This document shows, piece by piece, positions 42,301 through 50,893 of a stretch of 64,000 nucleotides of DNA. The DNA comes from Eumeta japonica. Taxonomy: Eukaryota; Arthropoda; Insecta; Lepidoptera; Psychidae. Both the position numbers and the translations under genes were made by a program. Positions within the stretch are counted from its first letter, which is position 1. Every line of letters starts with the position of its first letter. Below the pieces are notes generated by a model. That model ran no database searches. It worked only from the letters and a program-made list of their open reading frames with translations, and was not told the origin of the DNA. The stretch is taken from the NCBI GenBank assembly GCA_005406025.1, contig BGZK01000285.1:434001-498000 (forward strand), given 5' to 3'.

Positions 42301-45300
42301 GATTAAAATTTTACCAGAGACAATGTGATGTTATGTCAGTTACATAATTCTCACATACGTAGCATAAGAAGCACAAAATATTAATACTCACTGCTAATAA
42401 TTTTCATATCTAATTAAATTTCCAATCATTAAATATATTCAGTGGCGTCTCAAACTCACAACGAAGTAGCCACGGATTACATTTTAGCACGCTACAACAC
42501 TATCTATTTTTATTCTCCCAGTACCAATATTTTGGCGTTCACGCCCCTACAAGGTTATCGCAGGTGTGCCTGGACTATCCAGGTAACCCTGAACTCCACA
42601 TCTAAGGGTAAAGTCTGGTGCTTTTGCGTTAACCTGCGCATGCGAGAACGTATACAGCGCACCCAGCGGCGTTTTCTGGAACGTAAATGACGTACAACCG
42701 TTCAGGACGGCACGACGTACAAGTGTTCATTATGTGCTGTTCCAATATAAAATTATAGTGAATAGTGAATACGAATACTCAAAAATTCCCGCTCGACCCA
42801 CTAACTACTGTACGTAAGATATCGAACTCATACGTAGGTAGCTATAAGCTGAAATCGAATTTCAGTGTATGCCAGACACCTGAGGCCGGTCTGTTCTATG
42901 GGCAAACGTGAAACTCGGTTATCAATATCAATGGGTGACGTGCACAAAATCCGGATTTAAAAAAAATTTGGTTGCCTGTAAAGTCGGTATACGGGCGAAA
43001 GTTTTACGTGACAACGACTTTGAATGGTAAAATCATTTTAATGTGAATATTCATTCGTATAGTAGGAAGAAGGATGAAATAATAGTAACAATTTAAAACA
43101 TTTATTTATACAAAGAATTATATTTAAAACATTAATTTATACAAAGAATCTCGCACTGAATTTCATATTAACAAAATTTTATTTTTACCTTTACACATAC
43201 ATACGTATTTATATACAAATATACATACAATAACTTGCAATACATTTGCAAGCTATGCACTAATTCTCTAGTGCTGCGCGCGCGGCAGACCGATCATAGT
43301 TGAGTGGGAGAGAGACGCAAGGCATTCGGCGGGCCTCTCTCTCGTTCGGTGACTCATCGTTACGTTACCGAGCGTTACACTTTTTCATAAGTGACTCCCA
43401 GCCGCAACCTAATTTAAGACGTTGTCACGTCAATAAATAGTTTTATATAAAGCGGCTTGTCTCGGTCTTCTACTACAAAATTGATGTTTTCTATTCTAAA
43501 CGAAATGACTGCTCGAAATGCAAATTACGGCACTTTTGTTATCATGCGCCCTTGTAGACACAATTAATGCAATCTTAATTAGATGCAGCTGAAAATAAGA
43601 ATAAAATAACTAAAGTACATATATGTGTGTGTGTGTGTGTGTGTGTGTAGTGGCTGAAAGTTCGAATCTGACCAAAGGTGCATTGTCTAATGAATTCTTT
43701 ACGTTATCACCGTAACACGACCCTTTGTTGTGTTACGGTGATACGCCGTTAGCAGCCGCTAACGCCGAAGAGGGTTAAATCGAGCAAGCGAAGGAGAGGG
43801 TCGAGTCCCTCGGTCTAAAATAAAAAGATCGTGGGTGAGAGTTTGCGGTGGTGGTCGCGAAAACCTGACCAATAAGTTCGCAAGTATTGTACAGTTCACA
43901 TAACCGTTTTATCGGTTTCGAAAATGCGTACCAAGAAAAGAGCGCAAGATTATGTGTGCAACGCACGGATTAAGGTATCAAAGGACCGTCTACGAGAAGC
44001 GAAAATGACAAAAGCTTTATACAGACGCTTGTATTACATTTAAGACCCGATCGTTCTTACAATTCAGTCTTTTTTCTTTTCGTAAATTTCATGTCACTAA
44101 TGCTATTGGCGTCTATTGTTATGGTTAAAAGGAAAAGATTTAGACGAAAACTTTAAGAGAAGCTAGTTTTCAGTAGTAGGTAGATGGAGAATTTCGACCA
44201 CCTTAAAAGACGGCTGTCGTGCGGACGGTCTGATGCAACTAAGTTTAATCAGAAGAATTACAAAAATTTATTTTGTTTAATAATTGTCGTCCCGATTTTA
44301 TGATTTCTACACTAACTGTAAGCTTTGTAGAGGAAACATGTATAAGATCTACTTAATATATAATTCTTTAATTCCGATAAATATTGTTAAATTAAGATGT
44401 AATAAACTTAAAGTTTTCATAATAGGATAAAAAAAACAATGTTGTAAATATTAATTTATCAGATCTGTCAAATTATTAATCCCCGCAGAGATATCGATAG
44501 GGATTCGCTCCGGCGTCGAAGCAAACAGTTCGCTGAATTGATCGATGTCGGAGATCGATATAAGCGTCGTATGCGCAATCGCCGGGGGCGAGCGGCCAAT
44601 AAAAATACCGGGGCGTCGAGTTCGGCGCGTGTGAGCTATTGGACACTGCGCGCTCGCTCTGCAGCCACGGCCCGTTTTAGACTCGCCTATATATACCTTT
44701 ATATTGATATAATTCGATATTCCGACCTTGTTTCACCTAAATCGTCAACGTCCGGCGATCCGGTGGCGCAACCGAATGATTCACCCATCGAAACCGTTTT
44801 CGGAAGACGCTGGCTGCAATAGTTGATATCATATTAAAAACAGTTGGGCGGGTGTCGCGTTACGAAATGCCATATACAGAAATATCTGTTTTCGCAATGT
44901 ACTGATTATCAATGCGAAAATGCGTCAAGATATCTATGATTATTCCGAATTTAATATGTATAAACGGATGTATGACTTATGGTTATTTATTTACAAATTA
45001 ATTTTTGTTATAAGGCTACCAGGTTTAAATGTGCAATAAGTACATATATCAGACACGATTCTAAAGGTTCTCACTGATCGGTTTATTTACGATCCTGAAA
45101 ACGAGCTGAAAACGTTTTACAATGAATACGTACAATGTAGACTTCGTACTTAACACAAAGTAACAGAACCCACATCGTCGTGTCTGCAAATGTACCTAAG
45201 CGAAATCCGGAGAAGACAGCATGTCGTCCGCAGCATCTAAAGAAAATATCTAAAAACCACGATATATATCTGATGGCCGTTCCAGAAGTTGCAAAGACGC

Positions 45301-46018
45301 GGCGTAGTCGGGGACGAACGCTGGTACAGACGTGCAAACACGAAATCATAATTTTTAAGAGTAACTCAACGCTTCACAGAAAACCATGCCCGAATCGGTA
45401 CAGCTATTGTGGAGATTTTTTACAAAAATTCAGATATACGTCTCTAGGATCTTGTTATAAATGTACTCGTAGATTCGGCTATTCACCTGAGAACGGGCGA
45501 TCATCGCGCGCTAATGGTGTCGCAGAATGCAATCGTATTACCAGATGCGATTTAGATGAATCGCGCGCAGATAGCGAGGCCGCGTATCAGATCACCGCGG
45601 GAGAACTCGATATCTATGACCGCTTCTTTCCTGGTCGCGTGTGCAACGACTGGACGGCGCGGCGTCGCCGCAGACAGCAGTTAGAAGATTTAACTGAAGC
45701 CATACAGCTTTTTATCGAATTCGAGTTGATAAATTAACTAATGATTTATATCGACGATTAGGACCTCGATCGAATTTTCCTGGGTTTCAATTGTTGGTAA
45801 TTTTGGTGTGTCACCATTTTTGAAAATATTCCTTACCGATATTATATCAAAATTTTTTCAAATAGCGCATGTGAGTACGTGCGTTCGCATGTGTGTGTAT
45901 ATGTGAGTGTGTGTGCGAGTAGGTGTAGGTACATGCGCGCGCATGTACGCGGGTACTCACGTCGAGGCTCGGGCGGCTCCGCAGCGGGCGCGGCGGGTGC
46001 GCTGGCCGCCCCCTGCAT
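14995..46018 (-). CDS. peb: Zinc-finger transcription factor, RREB1 / hindsight (pebbled) orthologue, five coding exons
   Basis: Sequence-specific C2H2 zinc-finger transcription factor of the RREB1/Hindsight family, which acts in the nucleus; family members control epithelial morphogenesis and Ras/JNK-linked programmes (family knowledge). Coding exons 46018-45961, 20463-17751, 17627-16961, 16282-16074 and 15232-14995 have GT-AG borders and compatible phases, giving about 1294 residues, or 1272 from the internal ATG at 20455. Numbered from that ATG, finger-like C/H sets lie near 66-88, 118-138, 267-287, 298-318, 326-347, 709-730, 927-947, 955-976, two more in exon 3, and 1127-1147, 1155-1175. 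Family hallmarks are [50 protein letters not shown] and [14 protein letters not shown], which closely match human RREB1. Two CtBP-type motifs (PVDLS, VLDLSKK) lie at 477-505. The fly and human N-terminal finger cluster is not visible in this window. Identity is very secure; use of the most 5' exon is inferred. Confidence 0.93.
16074..16282 (-). CDS. peb: RREB1/hindsight exon with the last two zinc fingers
   Basis: Acceptor TTGGGACAG|GTT and donor ATGG|GTATGT bound 209 nt, entered in phase 0 and left in phase 2. It encodes [19 protein letters not shown] followed by a finger with linker THSGERPF and core [14 protein letters not shown]. This pair is the counterpart of the C-terminal RREB1 pair (CxxCxKRFWSLQDLTRHMRSH in the human protein). 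Confidence 0.92.
16667..16837. mobile_element. MITE-like element with long terminal inverted repeats
   Basis: About 171 bp. The left end (CCTCTTCGACCATTTCC...) and right end (...GAAATGGTAGAAGAGG) are inverted copies of each other over about 43 bases, interrupted by a few mismatches, and both run into AACAAAAAGT/ACTTTTTGTT. It lies in the intron between the second and third large exons of the zinc-finger gene, about 120 bp from the donor. A relative sits at 55.67-55.83 kb. No coding capacity. Confidence 0.7.
16961..17627 (-). CDS. peb: RREB1/hindsight exon with four zinc fingers
   Basis: Acceptor ATATTCCAG and donor AAG|GTGAGA bound 667 nt: one base completes a Lys codon, then 222 whole codons. 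It encodes the highly conserved pair beginning [19 protein letters not shown], followed by [17 protein letters not shown], and two further fingers (FKCASC... and [10 protein letters not shown]...). The first pair matches the RREB1 pair with HTGQKPF as linker. The 123-base intron upstream (17628-17750) keeps the frame. Confidence 0.92.
17751..20463 (-). CDS. peb: RREB1/hindsight main coding exon
   Basis: Large exon opening after a strong acceptor (TTGTTTTTACAG) and closing at donor AA|GTGAGT. An in-frame ATG sits 8 bases inside (20455), so a transcript entering here could start at MEEVISQAK. It carries six finger-like units, an Ala/Pro-rich linker, a Lys-rich DLSKKK patch, an acidic run near 783-800 and a second acidic run at the end. 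It is much richer in G+C than its flanks. Many overlapping open frames on the plus strand here are shadows of this GC-rich codon use. The exon ends in phase 2. Confidence 0.93.
21740..22080. promoter_or_regulatory. CpG-rich block 1.3 kb upstream of the main zinc-finger exon
   Basis: GC-rich island containing an exact AP-1 heptamer TGAGTCA (21904-21910), which overlaps a plus-strand donor-like GGCGG|GTGAGT. Its position just before the exon with an internal ATG makes it a candidate alternative promoter for a short isoform. No TATA or start site can be fixed. Confidence 0.35.
23694..23701. promoter_or_regulatory. CRE palindrome TGACGTCA
   Basis: Exact 8-base cAMP/CREB-ATF type site in a CpG-rich patch (GTCGTGACGTCACGCGTG) inside the long intron. 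Confidence 0.4.
27165..27300 (+). mobile_element. LINE/SINE 3' tail remnant
   Basis: Contains ACCCGAAACCGACGAGCTTGCATGAAAACATCGATGGA-like text (shared in decayed form with 38.1-38.24 kb) and ends CTCTGCCTACCCTTCTGGGG...AAAGGCGTGAG followed by TAT/TTA repeats, a tail frequent in moth genomes. Confidence 0.5.
28345..28425 (+). mobile_element. CR1-type LINE fragment
   Basis: GGGGCAAGCGGCCAAC...GGTCATCGTCGCCCACGGACACTCG resembles the widely dispersed lepidopteran motif with ...TGATCACCGCCGCCCATGGACACT... A short isolated fragment. Confidence 0.45.
30781..30822. repeat. Perfect 18-bp inverted repeat
   Basis: Arms 30781-30798 and 30805-30822 (TTATTTATTATTTACGTA and complement) around loop GCGGTA. 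Confidence 0.6.
30985..31205 (+). mobile_element. tRNA-derived SINE
   Basis: Head with box A-like TGGCTCAGAGGGTGAG and an exact RNA polymerase III box B GGTTCGATCCC (31033-31043), followed by CGTGCCTCGGAGAGCACATGAA, a tRNA-unrelated body found in many moth SINEs, and a tail ending near the GGGTGAAGCCGGGGCTGTCGCC segment. No acceptor stem of a functional tRNA. Confidence 0.65.
32350..32880. promoter_or_regulatory. CpG island inside the long intron
   Basis: Over 500 bases of GC-rich DNA with dense CGGCGCCGGCGCC-type runs. Open frames on both strands here are a by-product of few A/T-rich stops and give Arg/Ala/Pro-rich peptides without known domains. It may be an alternative promoter or regulatory island. 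Confidence 0.35.
35615..35705 (+). mobile_element. SINE body fragment
   Basis: CGTGCCTCTGGGAGCACACGGAA... parallels CGTGCCTCGGAGAGCACATGAA of the SINE at 31 kb. The tRNA-like head is absent or decayed. Confidence 0.45.
36053..36079. promoter_or_regulatory. Palindromic pair of GATA sites
   Basis: TGCCCTTATCT and its exact complement AGATAAGGGCA, separated by AACTC, place two WGATAR GATA-factor motifs facing each other in the long intron. Confidence 0.4.
36293..36358. repeat. (TA)n microsatellite
   Basis: Uninterrupted TA dinucleotide run of about 66 bases. Open frames of repeated Tyr-Ile across it are artefacts. Confidence 0.95.
38098..38240 (+). mobile_element. Second copy of the 27.2-kb LINE/SINE tail
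   Basis: AAATTTTAGGCAAACGAAACCCACGAACCTGCATGA and ...CACGTGAAGATCTGCAG...GCCTACAGTTCTAGG align with the copy at 27.2 kb. Decayed, no coding frame. Confidence 0.45.
40250..40800. promoter_or_regulatory. CpG island with a CRE, possible alternative promoter
   Basis: GC-rich block opening with an exact CRE TGACGTCA (40281-40288). Donor-like sequences occur on both strands (plus CCGCGG|GTACGT; minus GGAAC|GTAGGT). Position inside the long intron suits an internal promoter of the zinc-finger gene. No conserved peptide is visible. Confidence 0.35.
41772..41868 (-). mobile_element. CR1-type LINE fragment, opposite orientation
   Basis: AAAGGCCGGCAACGCGGCAATTCCGAGG...GTTCGTGGGCGTCGATGATCACC is the complement-side form of the same dispersed lepidopteran motif. 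Confidence 0.5.
42985..43437 (-). mobile_element. Non-autonomous repeat of about 440 bp, copy 1
   Basis: Ends in ACGTGACAACG-type inverted termini (TTTTACGTGACAACGACTTTG near 43000; AGACGTTGTCACGTCAA near 43430). Its inside matches, in inverse orientation, 53634-54060 over nearly its whole length, including the GGTTGCGGCTGGGAGTCACTTATG complement. No coding frame. The repeat class is not certain; terminal symmetry suggests a MITE-like DNA transposon. Confidence 0.7.
43624..43648. repeat. (TG)n microsatellite
   Basis: Uninterrupted TG dinucleotide run of about 25 bases. Confidence 0.9.
45180..45737 (+). other. Unexplained 185-codon open frame within the long intron
   Basis: The longest plus-strand frame outside the shadow of known exons. 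It lacks an ATG at its start (begins GTG), shows no family signature, and has only scattered cysteines. It overlaps a CpG-richer stretch and may be open by chance or be a conserved non-coding block. Confidence 0.15.
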
Positions 46019-46055
46019 GGCGCCGATGGCGCGGCCCGCGCGCGTGCGCCGGCGC
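45961..46055 (-). CDS. peb: Distant small upstream exon of the RREB1/hindsight gene, with probable start codon
   Basis: A 95-nt GC-rich segment bounded by acceptor TATGCACAG and a consensus donor C|GTGAGTACC. ATG at 46018-46016 opens [19 protein letters not shown] and leaves one base (C). Spliced to the acceptor at 20463 this gives Q-I-K followed in frame by the internal Met of the large exon, so phase and strand both fit. No ATG precedes it within the exon. Reading upstream is also open (R/A-rich), so it could be internal if more coding exons lie beyond the window. The intron to the next exon is 25.5 kb. Transcript evidence is lacking. Confidence 0.68.
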
Positions 46056-49000
46056 CTGTGCATACACACAAAAACTGCATTATATTTATTAATAAAATAA
46101 CTGTTAAAATAAAAAAAAAATAGCGTATACGTTAAAAAATAATTGAGTTAATACACACCTAGTGACTAATATATGCAATTTTGGAATGTATTTTAATCTG
46201 TTTTCATATGCAATTGCATAAACAAGTGGTTGCCGGTGCTGTGGCTGTTTTAAATTCTATAGTGGCTTTTATCTGGTGTCCAATTAGCACCTCGTCCCCT
46301 TTTCTATTTAAAATACTTTTATATGTATACTTAATTTAGTGGTAGATATAATACGTACCCACGACTTTTCGCTGTTGTACTTAATAATTTCCTTCCGACC
46401 ATTTGTTACTTTTTTTTATTTTTTCATAATTTGTAGGGCGTAAATGTTTCGTTTTTTCATGTAAATAAATAGTACCTATCAACATAATTTTGTGACATTT
46501 CTCATAAGTACTTTAGAGGATCGCTCGTATTTATGAGCTATCGCTCGAATTTATGAAATATTCATAAATTCGATTCTTAAAATGAAGTTTTTTGAATTTC
46601 GTCAGCCTGTAAACATAAAACCTACATATGGTACGTAGACACTATCACGGATTAAAGGTTACCTAATCATCCGAGAACGAACCAAAAATAGGCTATTTTA
46701 CAAAAAGTTAACGCTAGGGTAATTTCCAAAAACCTACCATCTCATCCCTAATACATCGAATACACTCTCATGAAAACTTATTTTATTTATCTTTATTTAT
46801 TTGGGAACTTTTGTCTATTAAGACATATCAATCCCATGATAGCACACGAAAGATACGCCCATAGCGTGACTAAATTGAGTACCGGTCACAATTATTGAAG
46901 TTCACTCGTTAGGAGTCGATTTCCATAAATGGACGGCGGTACGCAAATTTGATGAGTGCGAAATCAAGTGTTAACAAAAAGTGAAGCTCTCCCGTTACGT
47001 TACGCCTTCGCGCAAAACAATCGCGCATCTTATCGGCAAAGAAAAACGGGTCTTACCCGTATGTTTTTCTTTGCTGATTTATTTTTATGTTTGGTTTTTT
47101 AACGCAGATAAGTTAACATTTGGCATCTCATCACTATCAGTAAATGAATATCAACAAAAGTATGTACAAGCTAGTAATACAGCTCATAAGTGGTGCGTTA
47201 ATTTGCCCCATTTGCTTTATTGCATATATTTCATACATTCGCGCTTATTTATTTCATATATCGGAGCAGATATACGCCACTTTTTTTCGTGTTCCATTCA
47301 TTACCGATATAACACATGCATACATAAAATATTCAATACCATAAACTTGAGCCATTGAATAGTTTATTAATTTATATTGTTGGTGTACGTTAAGATTTTC
47401 TCCGGTTCGTGAAGTGTTACCGTCGCCGGCGCCCGCGGCCCTCCGCCGCGCCGGGCGGCGGCGCTGCGCCCGGCGCGGCTGCCGACCTATTATTGGCCAG
47501 ACAATACGTGTTAATAACCTGAGCGCCATCTACGGCGGAATGCGGCGCGGTGCGCGCGCGCACCCACAAAGGCTTTGTCGTTTGCCTCTGCGCGAACTCG
47601 GTCGTTTATTGTGCCGCTGATGTGACGAGTTCCTTTAGTTGATTTTTCCCCGTAATTAGATGAAGATGAAGAAAGCGGTTTCATTATGATAAGCTTACAT
47701 TCAAGCAAAAGTGATTAGAAACTTTTCAGTCCAGCTTGTTCATGAAATAAAAACCTAATGAAGTATATACAATATAGTATACATATAAATATAATAATAA
47801 ATTTAGTATTATATTACTATTATATTGTACTATTATTTTAGGTATAATTATTAACCAATGTAATAGATAATATTAATTTAAATGTAACGTTTAATATCAC
47901 GGTATTCTGATTAAAATCTTCAACCATTTATAATATTTTCATTTTCCACAGAAAGAGACGATAGAAGCAAGTCTTCATCAAAACTCGGCCATGAGAGTCG
48001 GACTCCGACGATTAAGGTCTCGTGCCATCAAACGAAACGAAGCGAAATTCGATCAAACGAGCGTCAGGTCACTTACGACATATTAAATATTTGCACTAAA
48101 AGAATATCGACACAAATATACGTCTGAATGGTTGGTATAGGTAGATACAGATTGGACTAAAATTCGCGCGTGCGCCTTGCTGCCGGTCATCGCCGGTTAC
48201 TATTGGAAACTGAACAATGGGAATACTTCAAAAATTTGCGATAGGAATATGTTTTTTTTTTTTTCTGTTAAAGTTGTCTTTTTTCCGATTTTTTAAAACG
48301 TGGTTCAGGATTAAGCGAAGAACGGAGACAAAATCGATGATCTTGCAAACACATGTACCACAAAATATATATAATAATAAAATATAGTAAGAACAATATC
48401 TGTCCAACGACTTCCCACACAAAATACATACATCCAATAGAATAGAGTACGCAAAACCAAAGTTTTTCGTCCTTCTATTTTGCTTACGTAAAGCTAACCT
48501 TAATCTTAATTTCTTTTCATAATTACTTAATTGTTTTAAGCTTCATGTTTGCATCTGTTTGTATAAATTCATTAGAGTTGGTGAGAAAATGGTTATAAGA
48601 GTTGGGCTGTGACGTAAGTGCGGACTAAGGGCCGAACCTATAAGGGTTGATTATTTTTTGCCTTTGTCTACAGAACCCTAAAAATGACCGATGCTCGATG
48701 TGCTGTGTTACGACAAAACACCGTCAGTCGTTCGCGTGACGTCATCGCAATTAAATACTCAACAAGAAATAAAGTGTAACCACACACCGCACTTTTCACA
48801 CAATCATTCGACTTATCTATCGTGTCTCTCGGAATGGCCTTATCTTTGCCGATGCTCGAATCGCTCTTATCGGCGAGTTAAAAAATTTTTATAAAAATAA
48901 TTACGCTCCTTATCACTAATCCGATAGCGAGAAATTGAAAATTTATCTGAAAAAAGTAGTCCATGCGCGCGCGCATCGCAATAAATAACAAAACGCCGCG

Positions 49001-50822
49001 CGAGCGAAGCGGCCACCAGGGACGCCCGGCTCGGGAATGCGAATCGGTGATTAATTGCAGCGCGTCAACCTGCAGTTGCATCACAGCCGGTAATGCACGC
49101 GCTTTCTAATCGCGCTCCCTGACAGGGGCCCGGCCGCGGCCGTTAAAATCCGCGAAATGCCTAACAAACTTTTCTGATTAAGAGGCCCTACGCGAATTCT
49201 GTAAATGTGTTACGGAAAATCCTTTCGGTTATCTGATTGTGTATTATTTTCCGTTATATCCCATTATTTTACCTATTTTCAGTATTTCCAACCTCGTTCT
49301 CGGCTACACCATGTTCAATGTCTCTCACACAAATATGTGCACACGTTCTGATTTCTTGAACATATCTCAGCGATAAAACAGTCCGTATCAACGTAGGTCA
49401 GTATATTCAAAAATATTCTTTCTTTTGAAATATCAATAGAGAATAAAGTGACACGATAAATTCAAAAAGCAGTGATCAGATTTCGATGAAACTTTTTATA
49501 ACTCGTTATTCAACGCCCGAGTTCACATCTAAGATACAATTTATTATGCCTAAGCATCAGACAGAGGACAATTTTCTTCAAAGAGGTAAAGTCGCGGGCG
49601 CACTTTCAAAGGAATGACACGAGTGTATGTGTGTTATCTTTTCAGGGCCAAGCTGCTGATTCCATTTTAATGAAATTTGCTACGGAACGACTAGCATTTC
49701 TGAATACGGACATGCATCAATTTTTCTTGCACGAATGATCTAGACAGTATTGTCACGAAGTAACAAAATAAATATTCAACATCTATGCAATAATCGGGAT
49801 AAACGAGATAAGCTTAATCAATGCGAACGAATCCCCGGCCAACAGTTGGTTATTAATGTACATTTATTTTATTTACTTGTCGTTTATTTAATCAACTACC
49901 CGGCGAGATTAAGAAGTCCACAGACAAGGAATGTTCAGAAGAATGCGGTTGATTATTTTCTCAATGGATGCAAGTGAATTACGAAAAGGACCGTCAAAGC
50001 GTCTAAGTGACACGCTTTTAGGATTCTTTACTTTACGGAAGGATACACTCCTTAATAGATAAGATAACTTGTTTTATTATAATTTATAATTCGCGGAAAT
50101 TCTTCGGAAGTCATAAAAAGTTTTCTAAAGTCACAAAAAACCGGTGGCGATGCTACGAGCGCGGGTCTTACGCATGTGTGGTAGGTGCTATAGGCGCGAT
50201 GGTGCTGTCATTGCAAAAACCGAATTGCATCCGGGCGAAGTCTGGCCCGGTCGTCGTACATACTAAGCTGTTACATTTTCATTTCGAACCCCTTCAATCC
50301 AATTCGATATGAAGATAAGTTAACGCTGTGGAGCGCCGTCGAGGACACAACGCCTATAACTTGGCTATCTCTTGATGTACGCAATCCGCTTATTGAAGTC
50401 AGCAAAGATTTTAAAGCGCAGTTAGAATAGAAAAAGGACTGCCCCAATAGTTCTGAAACATTTTTACAAGCGCACGATCATCACAGCGGCCTCCTTCAGA
50501 CTGCAGCGACTGTATTGTAACTGAAACTTGAAGTACCAAGGTAGTTGTGATCTACCTGCTGTTTTAATAAAAACAGAAATTTGGCCAGCGATGTTGAGTA
50601 AAAATTTAAAATTGCACCCTCTTCAATTGCTGCATAAAGTAATGTGGAACTGTATTTTATACTATTATAAATTAGTAAAGATGTACATAAATTAAACAAT
50701 TTTATTGTAAAATGGACGCAATAAAGGAACAGACTCGAACATTTTAAGAAAGTTTGCTTTTATTTTCATTTATGGAAATCAATAAAGGATCATTATTTTA
50801 CCTCGAAATTCAGAACACAAAA

Positions 50823-50893
50823 CGGCTGTTGTTTTATAGCATAAATAACTGTCGCTATTAGCGACAGTTATTTATGCTATAAAACAACAGCCG
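50823..50893. repeat. Perfect 71-bp palindromic hairpin
   Basis: Arms 50823-50856 and 50860-50893 are exact complements over 34 bases with a 3-base loop (ATT). The arms begin CGGCTGTTGTTTTATAGC. The flanks do not match each other. Confidence 0.95.

Larger units (their letters stand above)
20464..45960 (-). other. 25.5-kb intron of the zinc-finger gene
   Basis: Bounded by the donor at 45960 and acceptor at 20464. Most of it is AT-rich, punctuated by CpG-rich blocks (21.74-22.08, 27.38-27.62, 29.86-30.06, 32.35-32.88, 33.44-33.62, 38.28-38.86, 40.25-40.80, 44.5-44.7 and 45.2-45.7 kb) and by decayed retroposons. No other multi-exon gene was recognised in either strand. The CpG blocks are candidates for enhancers or alternative promoters. 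Confidence 0.6.

Noticed and set aside
46981..47358. Plus-strand frame of 125 codons with hydrophobic segments
   Set aside because: Starts at GTG without ATG, AT-rich and Tyr/Ile/His-rich by composition; no family signature.
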